Assembly: GCA_003139095.1 (NCBI GenBank)
Contig: PLHW01000030.1
Location: 513-64,512, forward strand
Direction: 5' to 3'
Length of the DNA stretch: 64,000 nucleotides
DNA from: Acidobacteriaceae bacterium
GTDB taxonomy: Bacteria > Acidobacteriota > Terriglobia > Terriglobales > Acidobacteriaceae
This document shows, piece after piece, positions 36,599 to 44,879 of the stretch. Numbering within the stretch: the first letter of the stretch is position 1; the number at the start of each line of letters is the position of its first letter. The notes beneath the pieces were generated by a model. That model was given only the letters and a program-made list of their open reading frames with translations, was not told the DNA's origin and searched no databases. The position numbers and the translations under genes were made by a program.

Positions 36599-38143
36599 AT
36601 GGACTCTGGTTACAAGACGGATGGTTCTCTGGCGTTGGCATCTTCCGGCACTGCGGGCGGCGAGATTGCCTTGGTGCCTCCCGCCGCCGTCTCGCCCTGG
36701 TGGCGCGTGGGGGACTTCGCCGTCCTGGGTGTGTGGATCTCCGTGGTGGGCTTCGTCCTTCCCTACCATGAGAAGTGGGCCGACGAGGCCCAGGCCTGGC
36801 TCATCGCGCGCGATCTCGATCTCAGAACCATCTGGTTTCATGAGCTGCGCTACGAGGGCTCTCCGGGGCTGTGGCACACAATTTTGTGGGTCGCCCAGCA
36901 CGTGTTTCATGCGAAGTATGACGCGATCGGCTACATCGGAGCGGCAGGCGCACTCGCCGGAGTGGCGCTGCTGATTTTTGCGGCGCCCTTCCCGCGCTAT
37001 ATCCGGTGGCCGCTGGCCTTCACCTATTTCATGGTCTATCAGTATGCCGTGATCGCCCGGCCGTACACGCTGCTCCCGCTCCTCGCCTTCGCGGCCGCCG
37101 CGCTCTTCAAAGATCTCAAGCATCCCGAGCGCATCACGGCAGTCCTCGTGCTCCTGGCAAATTTGAGTTTGCACGGAACCATCCTCGCAGGCTGCCTCGG
37201 CCTCGTCTATCTCATCGACGCCTGGCGCGCCCGCGAGCGGCTGGATGCGCGGGTGCAGCGGAAGTACTGGATTTGCATCGGTGCGATGGCGGTCGTGTTT
37301 CTGTTTTTGTTTTTGATCCTCAAGCCGACCCCGGATGTGGAAGAGTTCGCCGTGAAGAAATACCTCCCGCCACCAGTGGACGCGAGTGGCCATGTGATTA
37401 CGGCGTCAATGAAATTTGTAGCGACAATGTCAGGGGCGTTTCTGGACTGGTTCGCGCCGTCTGTCGTGTTTGTCTTACTTGCGGGGGCGTGGTGCTTCAT
37501 CCGGCGAAGGTTTCTGGCATTCGCATTGCCGGTCGCGCTGCTGGCGTTCTTGTATTCGGAGATTCACGGCTACCCGCACCACCATGGGGTCCTATTTGTT
37601 GCCGCAATTACGGGGCTCTGGATCGCATGGCCCACGCCGGAGGAAGTGAGCAAATCTAATTTGATCAGGCGGCGGGCGCTACAGGGCATGATAGGGCTGC
37701 TTCTATGCCTGTGCGCGGTCAATCTCTGGGACGCTGCGGTGGTCATCGACCGCGAATACAAATATCCTTACAGTGGCGCTCCGGATGCCGCGAGGTATTT
37801 GAGATCGGTCGGGGCCGACCGGGGTCCGATGTTCGGGTTCTTGATGGGCGTGGTCGCGGTGCAGGCGTACTTTGACCAGCACCTCTTTGCCAATATTCCG
37901 ACATCGTATTTTCATCTCGGATTTCCCCGAACCGGCGTGGATCTGAACGTGGACGAGTTGTATAGGATAAGACCCGAGTACATCGTTGCGTACACAATCG
38001 ATCCTCAAATGATGCTTGAGACAGGACTGCCTGAGTTGACCTCGCGCGGCTACGAGGTTGTCCACATTTCGGACGGGTATTACATGTACAAGAGGGCGGT
38101 CTGGCAACGGGAAGTCTATTTTATCCTGCGGCGGGTGCGGTAA
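36599..38143 (+). CDS. polytopic membrane protein, probable GT-C-type glycosyltransferase
   Basis: This is a 514-residue protein with about ten membrane helices. The first large loop contains HEKWADEAQAWLIARDLDL, with the acidic DE pair expected in the first loop of GT-C enzymes, followed by FHELRYEGSPGLWH. The C-terminus is a soluble periplasmic portion (YIVAYTIDPQMMLETGLPEL). It is not closely similar to the paralogue pair at 34922/39323 but is similar in architecture. The acceptor is unknown; secreted cytochromes encoded around it or a surface glycan are possible. The start abuts the repeat element. Confidence 0.72.
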   Translation: MDSGYKTDGSLALASSGTAGGEIALVPPAAVSPWWRVGDFAVLGVWISVVGFVLPYHEKWADEAQAWLIARDLDLRTIWFHELRYEGSPGLWHTILWVAQHVFHAKYDAIGYIGAAGALAGVALLIFAAPFPRYIRWPLAFTYFMVYQYAVIARPYTLLPLLAFAAAALFKDLKHPERITAVLVLLANLSLHGTILAGCLGLVYLIDAWRARERLDARVQRKYWICIGAMAVVFLFLFLILKPTPDVEEFAVKKYLPPPVDASGHVITASMKFVATMSGAFLDWFAPSVVFVLLAGAWCFIRRRFLAFALPVALLAFLYSEIHGYPHHHGVLFVAAITGLWIAWPTPEEVSKSNLIRRRALQGMIGLLLCLCAVNLWDAAVVIDREYKYPYSGAPDAARYLRSVGADRGPMFGFLMGVVAVQAYFDQHLFANIPTSYFHLGFPRTGVDLNVDELYRIRPEYIVAYTIDPQMMLETGLPELTSRGYEVVHISDGYYMYKRAVWQREVYFILRRVR

Positions 38144-38144
38144 C

Positions 38145-38190
38145 GATTTAATCATTTAGCCAGTTAGTCATTCAATCATTGAAAATCTTT
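38145..38190. repeat. iterated catttagccagttagtcatt repeat, copy 4
   Basis: Single-arm run of the same unit family as at 25651, 29543 and 36458, directly after the stop of the membrane protein gene. Confidence 0.7.
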
Positions 38191-38239
38191 GAGTTGCTTG
38201 GATCCGAGATGCCCGGGCATGATAAGTATATAGGTAAGT

Positions 38240-39172
38240 TCAGTAATTCTGGAGTAAGGTAGGAATCGTGTTCGTGTTATTCGCTTCGTTGGACTCGGTG
38301 AAGTGGCACTGCCGGCAGAACTGGGTTGAAGAGACGGCCAGGGGATTGGAAGCGTTAACGCTGCGCCCGGGTATGTAAGGTCCGTTCACGAAGAAGAAAG
38401 TGGGATACGATCTCCCCCCGCCATCGCCCGCAATCTGGCTCTCCCGCGACGACACATACACCGTCATCACGTGCTGGTTATGGCACGTAACGCACAGCAC
38501 GAAAGGCTGTCCCGAGGGAGTGATGCCCCACGGGTTGGAGTGACGCCCCGGCACCAGCGCGGGCCAACCGTAGTTGTTCATGAATTGCCAGTAGCGACTG
38601 CCCGGAACTACAGTGAACGTATTCCGCAGCCACACCAATCCTTCCCCGTCGGGGATGACCGCGTTCGGTCCCACCGGATGATCATTGGCGTAGGTGTCGG
38701 TGCCCAGCAGAGTCGGAATCGGCTGTCCCCCAAACGCCGCGCCCGGCAACAGGCCGATTCGCTGTTCGAAGGACTGCCCCACCATCATGCTCGGCGGAGT
38801 TAAATTCCCGTCATGACAACTGAGGCAGATCAGAATGCCATTCACCTCCCGGTTGCTGACCGAGATATTGCTGGGAAATACTTCGACGTAGCGTCCGCCG
38901 TCCCCGAACGCGAAGGTTCGGCCATAAAGAGGAATGGTGCTTGGACCCCACGGCGCATGTTCGACTTCGTCCGCCCGTGTACCGGGCGCGGCGCTCGATG
39001 CGCCAGACGGGGATGCGCCGAAGGATGTGTTGGCCGACGCCGTGTGACAGGTCAGGCAACCGCGCCCGCCGACATTGTGCGGGCCCAGCAGTTCAGTAGA
39101 GCCGGGCAGTTGCGCGCTGGCCAAACCGGCCAGCAACATGACAAAGAGAATGAGAACGCCTGTCTTTTTCAT
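38240..39172 (-). CDS. tetrahaem c-type cytochrome, paralogue 3 (inverted)
   Basis: This is a 310-residue exported protein homologous along its length to the genes at 26182 and 27432. The signal peptide is KKTGVLILFVMLLAGLASAQ. The motifs are CLTCH, CLSCHDGN, CVTCHNQH and CRQCHFTES. It shares PLYGRTFAFGDGGRYVEV, NDHPVG and NNYGWPALVPG. It has lost the CHAPH of the first haem (here CHTAS), but other His (PHN, EHA, RHS) can supply ligands. It is more diverged and on the opposite strand, so it is an older copy. The start at 39172 is chosen for the signal peptide. It is convergent with the GT-C gene and lies downstream of the GT-C paralogue at 39323. Confidence 0.92.
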   Translation of the reverse strand: MKKTGVLILFVMLLAGLASAQLPGSTELLGPHNVGGRGCLTCHTASANTSFGASPSGASSAAPGTRADEVEHAPWGPSTIPLYGRTFAFGDGGRYVEVFPSNISVSNREVNGILICLSCHDGNLTPPSMMVGQSFEQRIGLLPGAAFGGQPIPTLLGTDTYANDHPVGPNAVIPDGEGLVWLRNTFTVVPGSRYWQFMNNYGWPALVPGRHSNPWGITPSGQPFVLCVTCHNQHVMTVYVSSRESQIAGDGGGRSYPTFFFVNGPYIPGRSVNASNPLAVSSTQFCRQCHFTESNEANNTNTIPTLLQNY

Positions 39173-39322
39173 TCGAGAGGGCGGCAAATCTCCTGCATTA
39201 AGCTTTTTTATCACACATTCTGGCCTGCGACGTCAGTGACGAGTCGCACCACGGGTCGTGACCCATTTGCGCGCGACTGCGCCCATCGTCTTCGGCCCGA
39301 GCCAACTCACTCCTCCCCAAAT

Positions 39323-40939
39323 CTAGCGCCGCGCGAATACGGTGGCGATTTCGTCATGATAGATGAGGTCGAACCGCGGGTCGATGGTCAGCACTTTCGC
39401 CAGCGGCAGCTTCGAGTCCAGCAGCACGAACCCGGCGTGGTCAAGATAGGGGTCCGTCTTGTACGAGTCCTGGGCGCTTTCCGAGCTGTAGAAGATTTTG
39501 TCCAGGTCGTCGCCGTAAAGATCGTTGCGCCCGTCGATGGCGACGGGAAAGTCCGGCATATACCACATCAGAAATCCGCCCCAGTTGAGGTTGTTGTAGA
39601 TGGGGCCACGCACCGGATTGCGCCGCAGAAAATTGATGGCGTTGACCGGATAGTCGGCGCTGATGGCGCGATCCAGGCCGCGCTCGTTGAAGTCGACGGC
39701 GCCCGCGACGAAGATGAGGCAGACGGCGACGGCGGCGGCGATGGCAAGATTTTCCAGCCAGGCCTGCCGCGACGAGACAGCCGGCTCCTGCTCGCGCTCA
39801 GACTGGGAGCGGCTTTCGAGCGCACGCGCGCGAAACGCTTCGGCGATGCAGGCGGCGGCGGGCAGGCAGATGAACCATGCGTCGCGCATGGTGCGGAAGG
39901 CGACAACGACGGCGGCCGTCAGCAGGGCGAGTTTGAACAGATCGATACCAGGCGGCGCGTCGGACTGCCGCGGACTTGAGTGCCGCGCTCTCCCCAGATT
40001 CGCTTGCCAGCCCAGCGCAAAGAATCCGGAGGCGGCCAGTAAGAGTTCCAGGAACTCGCTGGCGTAACGAAAGCTTAGCGGTTGGAGTTCGACGATGACC
40101 GAGTATGTGAACTTAGCCTTCGAGTATTCGAACACGACGACGTACGGATGGTAGAAGTACGGCCCCAGCAGGGTGGCGAAGACGCAAGCGGCGAAGATGG
40201 CGATGAGCCGCGCGTTCTGCGGCGGCGACTTCTCCCCGCCTGTCAGATCCAGCGCCGACAAGAGTGTCCGCGCCACACGGGGCGGTGCGACGCGGGCCAG
40301 CGCGGAGAGAAGCGTCCGCGCCAAGCTAACCGACATGAACAGGCCGACCAAGAACAATCCGTAGATGAACTGGATGTGCAGATTGGCCCAGACAAAGAAG
40401 ATGAGCGGAAGCCAGTAGAGCTTTTTCAGGTCGGCGCCGCGGCCCGCCTCCAGAAGCAGCGTGAGCGTCACCGCGAAAAGCGCGATGGAAAAAAAGAACG
40501 GGCGCGGCGTGCCGTTGAACAGGAACGACCAACAAACCACGCCGGTCAGAATCCAGGCGATCCAAAACCGGCCCGACAGCCGCAACAGCATCCAATAGAT
40601 GGCCAGCGCCACGAGCAGCGTGAGCAGCGTGCCAAACACGCCGATGCCGATCAACCCGAACCAGGCGTAGGCGCGCGACAGAAGCACTTCGTATCCCCAG
40701 CTATACGCAACCCATGGCCGTGTGGCCGCGGTGCGGGAGAGAATGCCGGTGTGGGGAACGGCGAGGTGCTCCACAATCCAGTCCCCGACCTTCAAATGCC
40801 ACCAGATGTCGGAGTCAATGACGAAGTACTTGAGGCGAAGCGCGGCTGTGCCGACAACGATAAAAAGCGCGGTGAGCGCGCCGAGTTGGAGCGACCGGAT
40901 GTGGGCAAGCGATTTAAGCATGGGGGAAAGTCGCTTCAT
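39323..40939 (-). CDS. polytopic membrane protein, probable GT-C-type, paralogue 2
   Basis: This is a 538-residue paralogue of the gene at 34922. The shared N-terminal loop is DSDIWWHLKVGDWIVEH and the shared C-terminal segment is NLNWGGFLMWYMPDFPVAI with DGRNDLYGDD. About ten membrane helices are present. Around residues 205-240 a cytoplasmic loop reads ARTLLSALARVAPPRVARTL and then LSALDLTGGEKSPPQN. This is the translation of an inserted hairpin repeat that also occurs between genes at 61156 and 63191. It is upstream of, and co-oriented with, the third tetrahaem gene, repeating the pairing of this family with cytochromes. Confidence 0.75.
   Translation of the reverse strand: MKRLSPMLKSLAHIRSLQLGALTALFIVVGTAALRLKYFVIDSDIWWHLKVGDWIVEHLAVPHTGILSRTAATRPWVAYSWGYEVLLSRAYAWFGLIGIGVFGTLLTLLVALAIYWMLLRLSGRFWIAWILTGVVCWSFLFNGTPRPFFFSIALFAVTLTLLLEAGRGADLKKLYWLPLIFFVWANLHIQFIYGLFLVGLFMSVSLARTLLSALARVAPPRVARTLLSALDLTGGEKSPPQNARLIAIFAACVFATLLGPYFYHPYVVVFEYSKAKFTYSVIVELQPLSFRYASEFLELLLAASGFFALGWQANLGRARHSSPRQSDAPPGIDLFKLALLTAAVVVAFRTMRDAWFICLPAAACIAEAFRARALESRSQSEREQEPAVSSRQAWLENLAIAAAVAVCLIFVAGAVDFNERGLDRAISADYPVNAINFLRRNPVRGPIYNNLNWGGFLMWYMPDFPVAIDGRNDLYGDDLDKIFYSSESAQDSYKTDPYLDHAGFVLLDSKLPLAKVLTIDPRFDLIYHDEIATVFARR
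40230..40325. repeat. hairpin (GACAAGAGTGTCCGCGCCACAC) repeat inside a coding region
   Basis: gccgacaagagtgtccgcg and a second, degenerate copy gcggagagaagcgtccgcg lie about 45 bases apart in the GT-C gene, each extended by gcca(cac). It matches the intergenic copies at 61156 and 63191 and keeps the frame open. Confidence 0.7.
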
Positions 40940-41558
40940 GATAACGGAAGTTGGCGACCGGCCCCAGGGTTAGGCCGTTATGAGTTCAACTGGTCCCTCT
41001 TGCGCGCTAAGATCGAGGCTGGCCGGTTGCCAGCCCGGGGATTCGTGCGCAATTGTTGGGCCAGCGTTATGGGGCGGTAAGCGGCGGGACATCAGCGGCT
41101 TAGGACTCAATGTGGCCACCTGGGCAGGGTCAAATCACGCGGGCGTTGAGGGGAAACGCACGATTTCACCCCAAAATAGACGGGAGTTTGCGGGGGAAGG
41201 CGAATTTGAAAGGCGGCCGACTCACAAAGCGCTGATTTTGCAGGGCCGGGCGGGATGACGGCCCGCTGGCACTTTGGCATTTCCAGTGCTCGGCTGATCT
41301 GGTTGCAACGTCGCGCCACAACTTCGTTCTGAGCTGGAACTCAGTTTTGGCGCCTACTTCGCTTTGCCCCGGTGGCAAACGTTATCCGCTTTGAGGGGGA
41401 CGACGCAAGCATTGGGGACCGGACAGGGCTGGCAAGCCAGGACTGAAACCGCGGTTAGGCCCTCGGAATCAGAACTGGTCCAGCCCTGCGTCGTGTTTGG
41501 GTAGCGAATCAAGGCGTTAGGGCCGGGAGCCTCGTCGCTGCAATCCATAGGAACTGGC
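40940..41558. other. intergenic region with no recognisable gene
   Basis: About 620 bases lie between divergent genes. The open frames in it are short, overlap on both strands and have neither a ribosome-binding site nor a recognisable domain. It should contain the promoters of the GT-C gene (minus) and of the SGNH-like gene (plus), but I could not assign them. A TGGCAC...GCA near 41269 has the wrong spacing for sigma-54. Confidence 0.5.
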
Positions 41559-43229
41559 ATGGCAGAGGGGACTGCAAAACGGAACTCGGGTCGCGGGATT
41601 GGCTACTGGGCGCCCAGAGTGGGCGCGGCGCTGCTCGCGCCCGTCGTAGTGCTGGTGGTGATTGAACTAGCCCTGCGCCTGGGTGGAGTGGGCTTTCCCA
41701 CGGACGTCACCGTGCCCTGCACGCTCGCAGGCAAGAGCGCCTCCTGCTACAACCTGTTTTTTCCGGCCCCATTTTTTCCACCGGGGATGATCAAGGCCCC
41801 GCAGGCCTATGCCATTCCGGCGGTGAAGGCGCAAGGCACCTACCGCATCTTTGTCCTCGGCGAGTCGGCAGCCATGGGAGACCCGGACCCGGCCTATGCC
41901 TTCAGCCGCTATCTCGACGTGATGCTGCGCGCCCGCTATCCGGAGATGAGCTTTGAGGTAGTCAACACGGGCAGCGTCGCCATCAATTCCCACGTGCTGC
42001 TGCCCATCGCGGAAGGATTGGCGAAGCAGCGGCCCGACCTGTTCATTATTTATTCCGGGAACAACGAAGTCGTCGGCCCCTACGGCCCCGGCACGGCGCT
42101 GACCTCGGGCGGAATGACCATACCCGTCATCCGCGCCAGCATTTTTGTGCGCTCCACGCGGATTGGCCAGCTGCTGACCAAAGTGGGCGCGCAGAAAAAA
42201 GAGTGGGGCGGAATGGAGATGTTCCTCGACAAACAGGTGCCCGCGAGCGCTCCGGAGATGAAGTACGTGTACCAGAACTTCGAGCGCAATCTGCGGGACA
42301 CGGTGGAAGCGGCGCGGAGCACGGGGGCGCGCGTGATTGTCAGCACGGTGGCGACGAACGTGAAAGACTGCGCGCCGTTTGCCTCAATGCACCGCGAGGG
42401 GCTGGCGCCGGACGATTTGCAGCGGTGGAACCGCCTGGTGGAGCAGGGCGCGGAGCTGGAGAGCGGGCGATCGTATGAAGAGGCTCTGAAGGCGTACCAG
42501 ATGGCGTCGCAGATCGACGACCAGTATGCCGAGCTGGAATTCCGCATGGCGCGGGCGCAGTGGATGATCGGTGATTACGCAGGGGCGAAGGCGAATTTTG
42601 AGCGCGCCCGCGATTTGGACACCCTGCGCTTCCGGGCCGATGGCCGCATCAACGAAATCAATCGGAGAGTGGGCGGCGCGGCAGCCGGCGCGGAACTGGT
42701 CGATGCGGAGAAACTTTTTTCCCACGAGAGTCCGAATGGCGTGACCGGCAGCGACCTCGTGTATGAGCACGTGCATATGACGCCGCTGGGGAATTATCTG
42801 CTGGCGCGCGCGATGTTTTTGCAGATTGCGAAAAAGATGCCGAACGCGGCGACTGGCGCGACTGCGGATGCTGTGCTTTCGGAGGCCGAGTGCGAGCAAC
42901 GCCTCGCCTTCACGCCGCATGACCGCACCCGGATTGCGGGCGAAATGCTGGAGCGGCTGCAAAAGCCTCCGTTCACAAATCAGTTGAACCACGCCGAGCA
43001 GATGTTGCGGCTGGCGATGCAGGCGGAGGTTCCGGATGAGAATCCGGCAGAGACCTCGGCAGAGTACCAGTGGGCAATCGCGCAGCGGCCCGAGGATCGC
43101 ATTCTGCGCTACAACTTCGGGCTCTTTTTGTTCGGGTATGACCGCAATGCGGCGTTCGCGCAGTTGCGGCTGTCCCGGCCATGGGATGATTTTCCGGTGT
43201 TTGCGCCCGATGGGACGATGGTGCAGTAG
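41559..43229 (+). CDS. membrane-anchored SGNH/GDSL-like protein with TPR segment (DltD/AlgJ-like role possible)
   Basis: This is a 556-residue protein. An N-terminal anchor helix (GAALLAPVVVLVVIELALRL) precedes an SGNH-type domain: block I FVLGESAAMGD (Ser at 103), block II-like VNTGSVAINSH, and block III YSGNNEVVGPYG. A late VHMTPLGNYLLA supplies the C-terminal His region. Between blocks III and V is a TPR-like helical insert (RSYEEALKAYQMASQIDDQY). It faces the convergent MBOAT gene, and an AMP ligase and carrier protein follow, so it may be the periplasmic acyl-transfer partner. AGGAA precedes the ATG. Confidence 0.78.
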   Translation: MAEGTAKRNSGRGIGYWAPRVGAALLAPVVVLVVIELALRLGGVGFPTDVTVPCTLAGKSASCYNLFFPAPFFPPGMIKAPQAYAIPAVKAQGTYRIFVLGESAAMGDPDPAYAFSRYLDVMLRARYPEMSFEVVNTGSVAINSHVLLPIAEGLAKQRPDLFIIYSGNNEVVGPYGPGTALTSGGMTIPVIRASIFVRSTRIGQLLTKVGAQKKEWGGMEMFLDKQVPASAPEMKYVYQNFERNLRDTVEAARSTGARVIVSTVATNVKDCAPFASMHREGLAPDDLQRWNRLVEQGAELESGRSYEEALKAYQMASQIDDQYAELEFRMARAQWMIGDYAGAKANFERARDLDTLRFRADGRINEINRRVGGAAAGAELVDAEKLFSHESPNGVTGSDLVYEHVHMTPLGNYLLARAMFLQIAKKMPNAATGATADAVLSEAECEQRLAFTPHDRTRIAGEMLERLQKPPFTNQLNHAEQMLRLAMQAEVPDENPAETSAEYQWAIAQRPEDRILRYNFGLFLFGYDRNAAFAQLRLSRPWDDFPVFAPDGTMVQ

Positions 43230-43260
43230 GCTGTCAGCTGTCCCTTCCCAACTCCAGGCT

Positions 43261-44748
43261 TCAAAAATTCCCGTACATCATCTGGGCGGCGCTGGTGCCG
43301 TGGGAAATTGTTACGAAGAGTAAGAAGAAGAGGGCAACGGCATAGAGAGGCGCCAGCCAGAACCAGCGCGAGCGCGCCAGCAAGACCGCGAATCCGGGGG
43401 ATTCGGAGGTTGCTGGTTGATGTGAGGACGCGCTGTTTAGAGCGTCGATTGTCAGTAGTGTGATGACGTACGCTGCGGCAATAGCGGCGACCATTACGTA
43501 GAGAGATGCGGTTAAGAAATGAACTCGGTAACTGGTGGGGTCAACCAGCGCCCCGAACATCTGCCTCGCCTGCGAAACCGAGTGGGCGCGGAACAAGATC
43601 CACCCCACGCTGACCAGGCTGATGGTTGTTACCCAGGCGAGGGCGTTCCACGCGCGGAGCATCGACGACCCGGCTGCCTCGATTGGAGGCCAGTCGTACT
43701 TGCGCTCCTGGGCCTCCAGGATGCGGTGCAGAACCAGTAGCACTCCGTGATAGACGCCCCAAAGAAGAAACAGAACGCTCGCCTTGTGCCACAGGCCGAA
43801 CAGGATCATCGACACCAGCAGCGCCGAGTTCCTCCACCAGATTTCGCGGCGCATCTGCATGATCGGGAAGAAAACATAGTCCCGGATCCAGAACGACAGC
43901 GACATGTGCCAACGCGTCCAGAATATGGAAGGCGTCGTGGAGGCGAAGGGCCGCGAGAAATTTTCCGGCACCTCGAACCCAAGCGCCCGCGCCGCGCCGA
44001 TCGCGATGTGGGAGTATCCGGCAAAGTCAAAAAAAAGTTGCAGCCCGTAGCCGAAGGCGAGGCACCACACATCAAGGCCCGACCAGCGCGTCAGTCGATC
44101 GAAACCGGAGTTGATGCCGTCTCCGGCAAGAATGCCCTGACCGAGCAGCCGCGCCAGTTGCATCATGAAGACGCCCGTGGCCACCCGGCGTAGCCCGAGG
44201 AGCACGTCGTCGGACGCGGTCGTCGCCGTGGACCGGAACTGCGGAAGCATCTCTGTCATGCGGCAGACTGGGCCGGAAATCGTCACCGGAAAGAACGCCA
44301 TGTAGAGGGCGAATTCCCAGAGCGACGGATCGATGTCTTCGCCCTGATAAACATCGAAGAGATAGCTGAGGGCCTGGAATGTCCAGAAGGAAATACCGAG
44401 AGGCATGACGAGACGGGCGAAGGGATGAAGGGCGGAAAACGGAAGATGGACGGCGGTTTCGGGCAGATATTTGAAGACGCCGAGCAGCGCGAAGTTGAAG
44501 AAGATGCCGCTCCAGAGCGCGCGTCCCGAGGGCTTCCGGCGCAACCACTCGCCCACCAGATAGTTGATCGTGGTGGAGGCCGCCAGAACAGCGGCGAACC
44601 ATGGGCTCCACGTGAAATACAGAGCGTAGCTCGCGATGAGAAGGGCGATCTGGCGCAGACTGCGCGAGCGCACCGTGCCCATGATTGCAGCCGACACCAG
44701 GAAGACCACCACGTAAGCGACGATTCGGAGCAACGGTCCTCCCGGCAT
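43261..44748 (-). CDS. MBOAT family O-acyltransferase (AlgI/DltB-like)
   Basis: This is a 495-residue polytopic membrane acyltransferase. Family signatures are FDFAGYSHIAIGAARALGF, the block FWTRWHMSLSFWIRDYVFFP, and the active-site His in FGLWHKASVLFLLWGVYHG. Such enzymes move acyl groups from a cytoplasmic donor to extracytoplasmic glycans or teichoic acids. It is on the opposite strand to its presumed partners, sandwiched between the SGNH-like gene and the acyl-AMP ligase gene. The 131-base gap to the ligase gene is a shared divergent promoter region. Confidence 0.9.
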   Translation of the reverse strand: MPGGPLLRIVAYVVVFLVSAAIMGTVRSRSLRQIALLIASYALYFTWSPWFAAVLAASTTINYLVGEWLRRKPSGRALWSGIFFNFALLGVFKYLPETAVHLPFSALHPFARLVMPLGISFWTFQALSYLFDVYQGEDIDPSLWEFALYMAFFPVTISGPVCRMTEMLPQFRSTATTASDDVLLGLRRVATGVFMMQLARLLGQGILAGDGINSGFDRLTRWSGLDVWCLAFGYGLQLFFDFAGYSHIAIGAARALGFEVPENFSRPFASTTPSIFWTRWHMSLSFWIRDYVFFPIMQMRREIWWRNSALLVSMILFGLWHKASVLFLLWGVYHGVLLVLHRILEAQERKYDWPPIEAAGSSMLRAWNALAWVTTISLVSVGWILFRAHSVSQARQMFGALVDPTSYRVHFLTASLYVMVAAIAAAYVITLLTIDALNSASSHQPATSESPGFAVLLARSRWFWLAPLYAVALFFLLFVTISHGTSAAQMMYGNF

Positions 44749-44879
44749 TGCGAATGGGCCCGGCTACAGACGAATAGAAAGACGACGGCAAAGTCAGAGT
44801 GAGGCCAGCGAACAAGAATAACCGTGTGTGCCGAACGTCACAAGATCAGGCGAGGCGCGTCCGAGGCGCGTCCACTAAA

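Noticed and set aside
41268-41285. TGGCAC...GCAT resembling a sigma-54 promoter
   Set aside because: GG and GC elements are two bases too close for the -24/-12 spacing.
40980-41560. several 60-90 codon frames in the 40.9-41.6 kb gap
   Set aside because: They overlap each other on both strands, lack ribosome-binding sites and show no domain or coding bias I can see.
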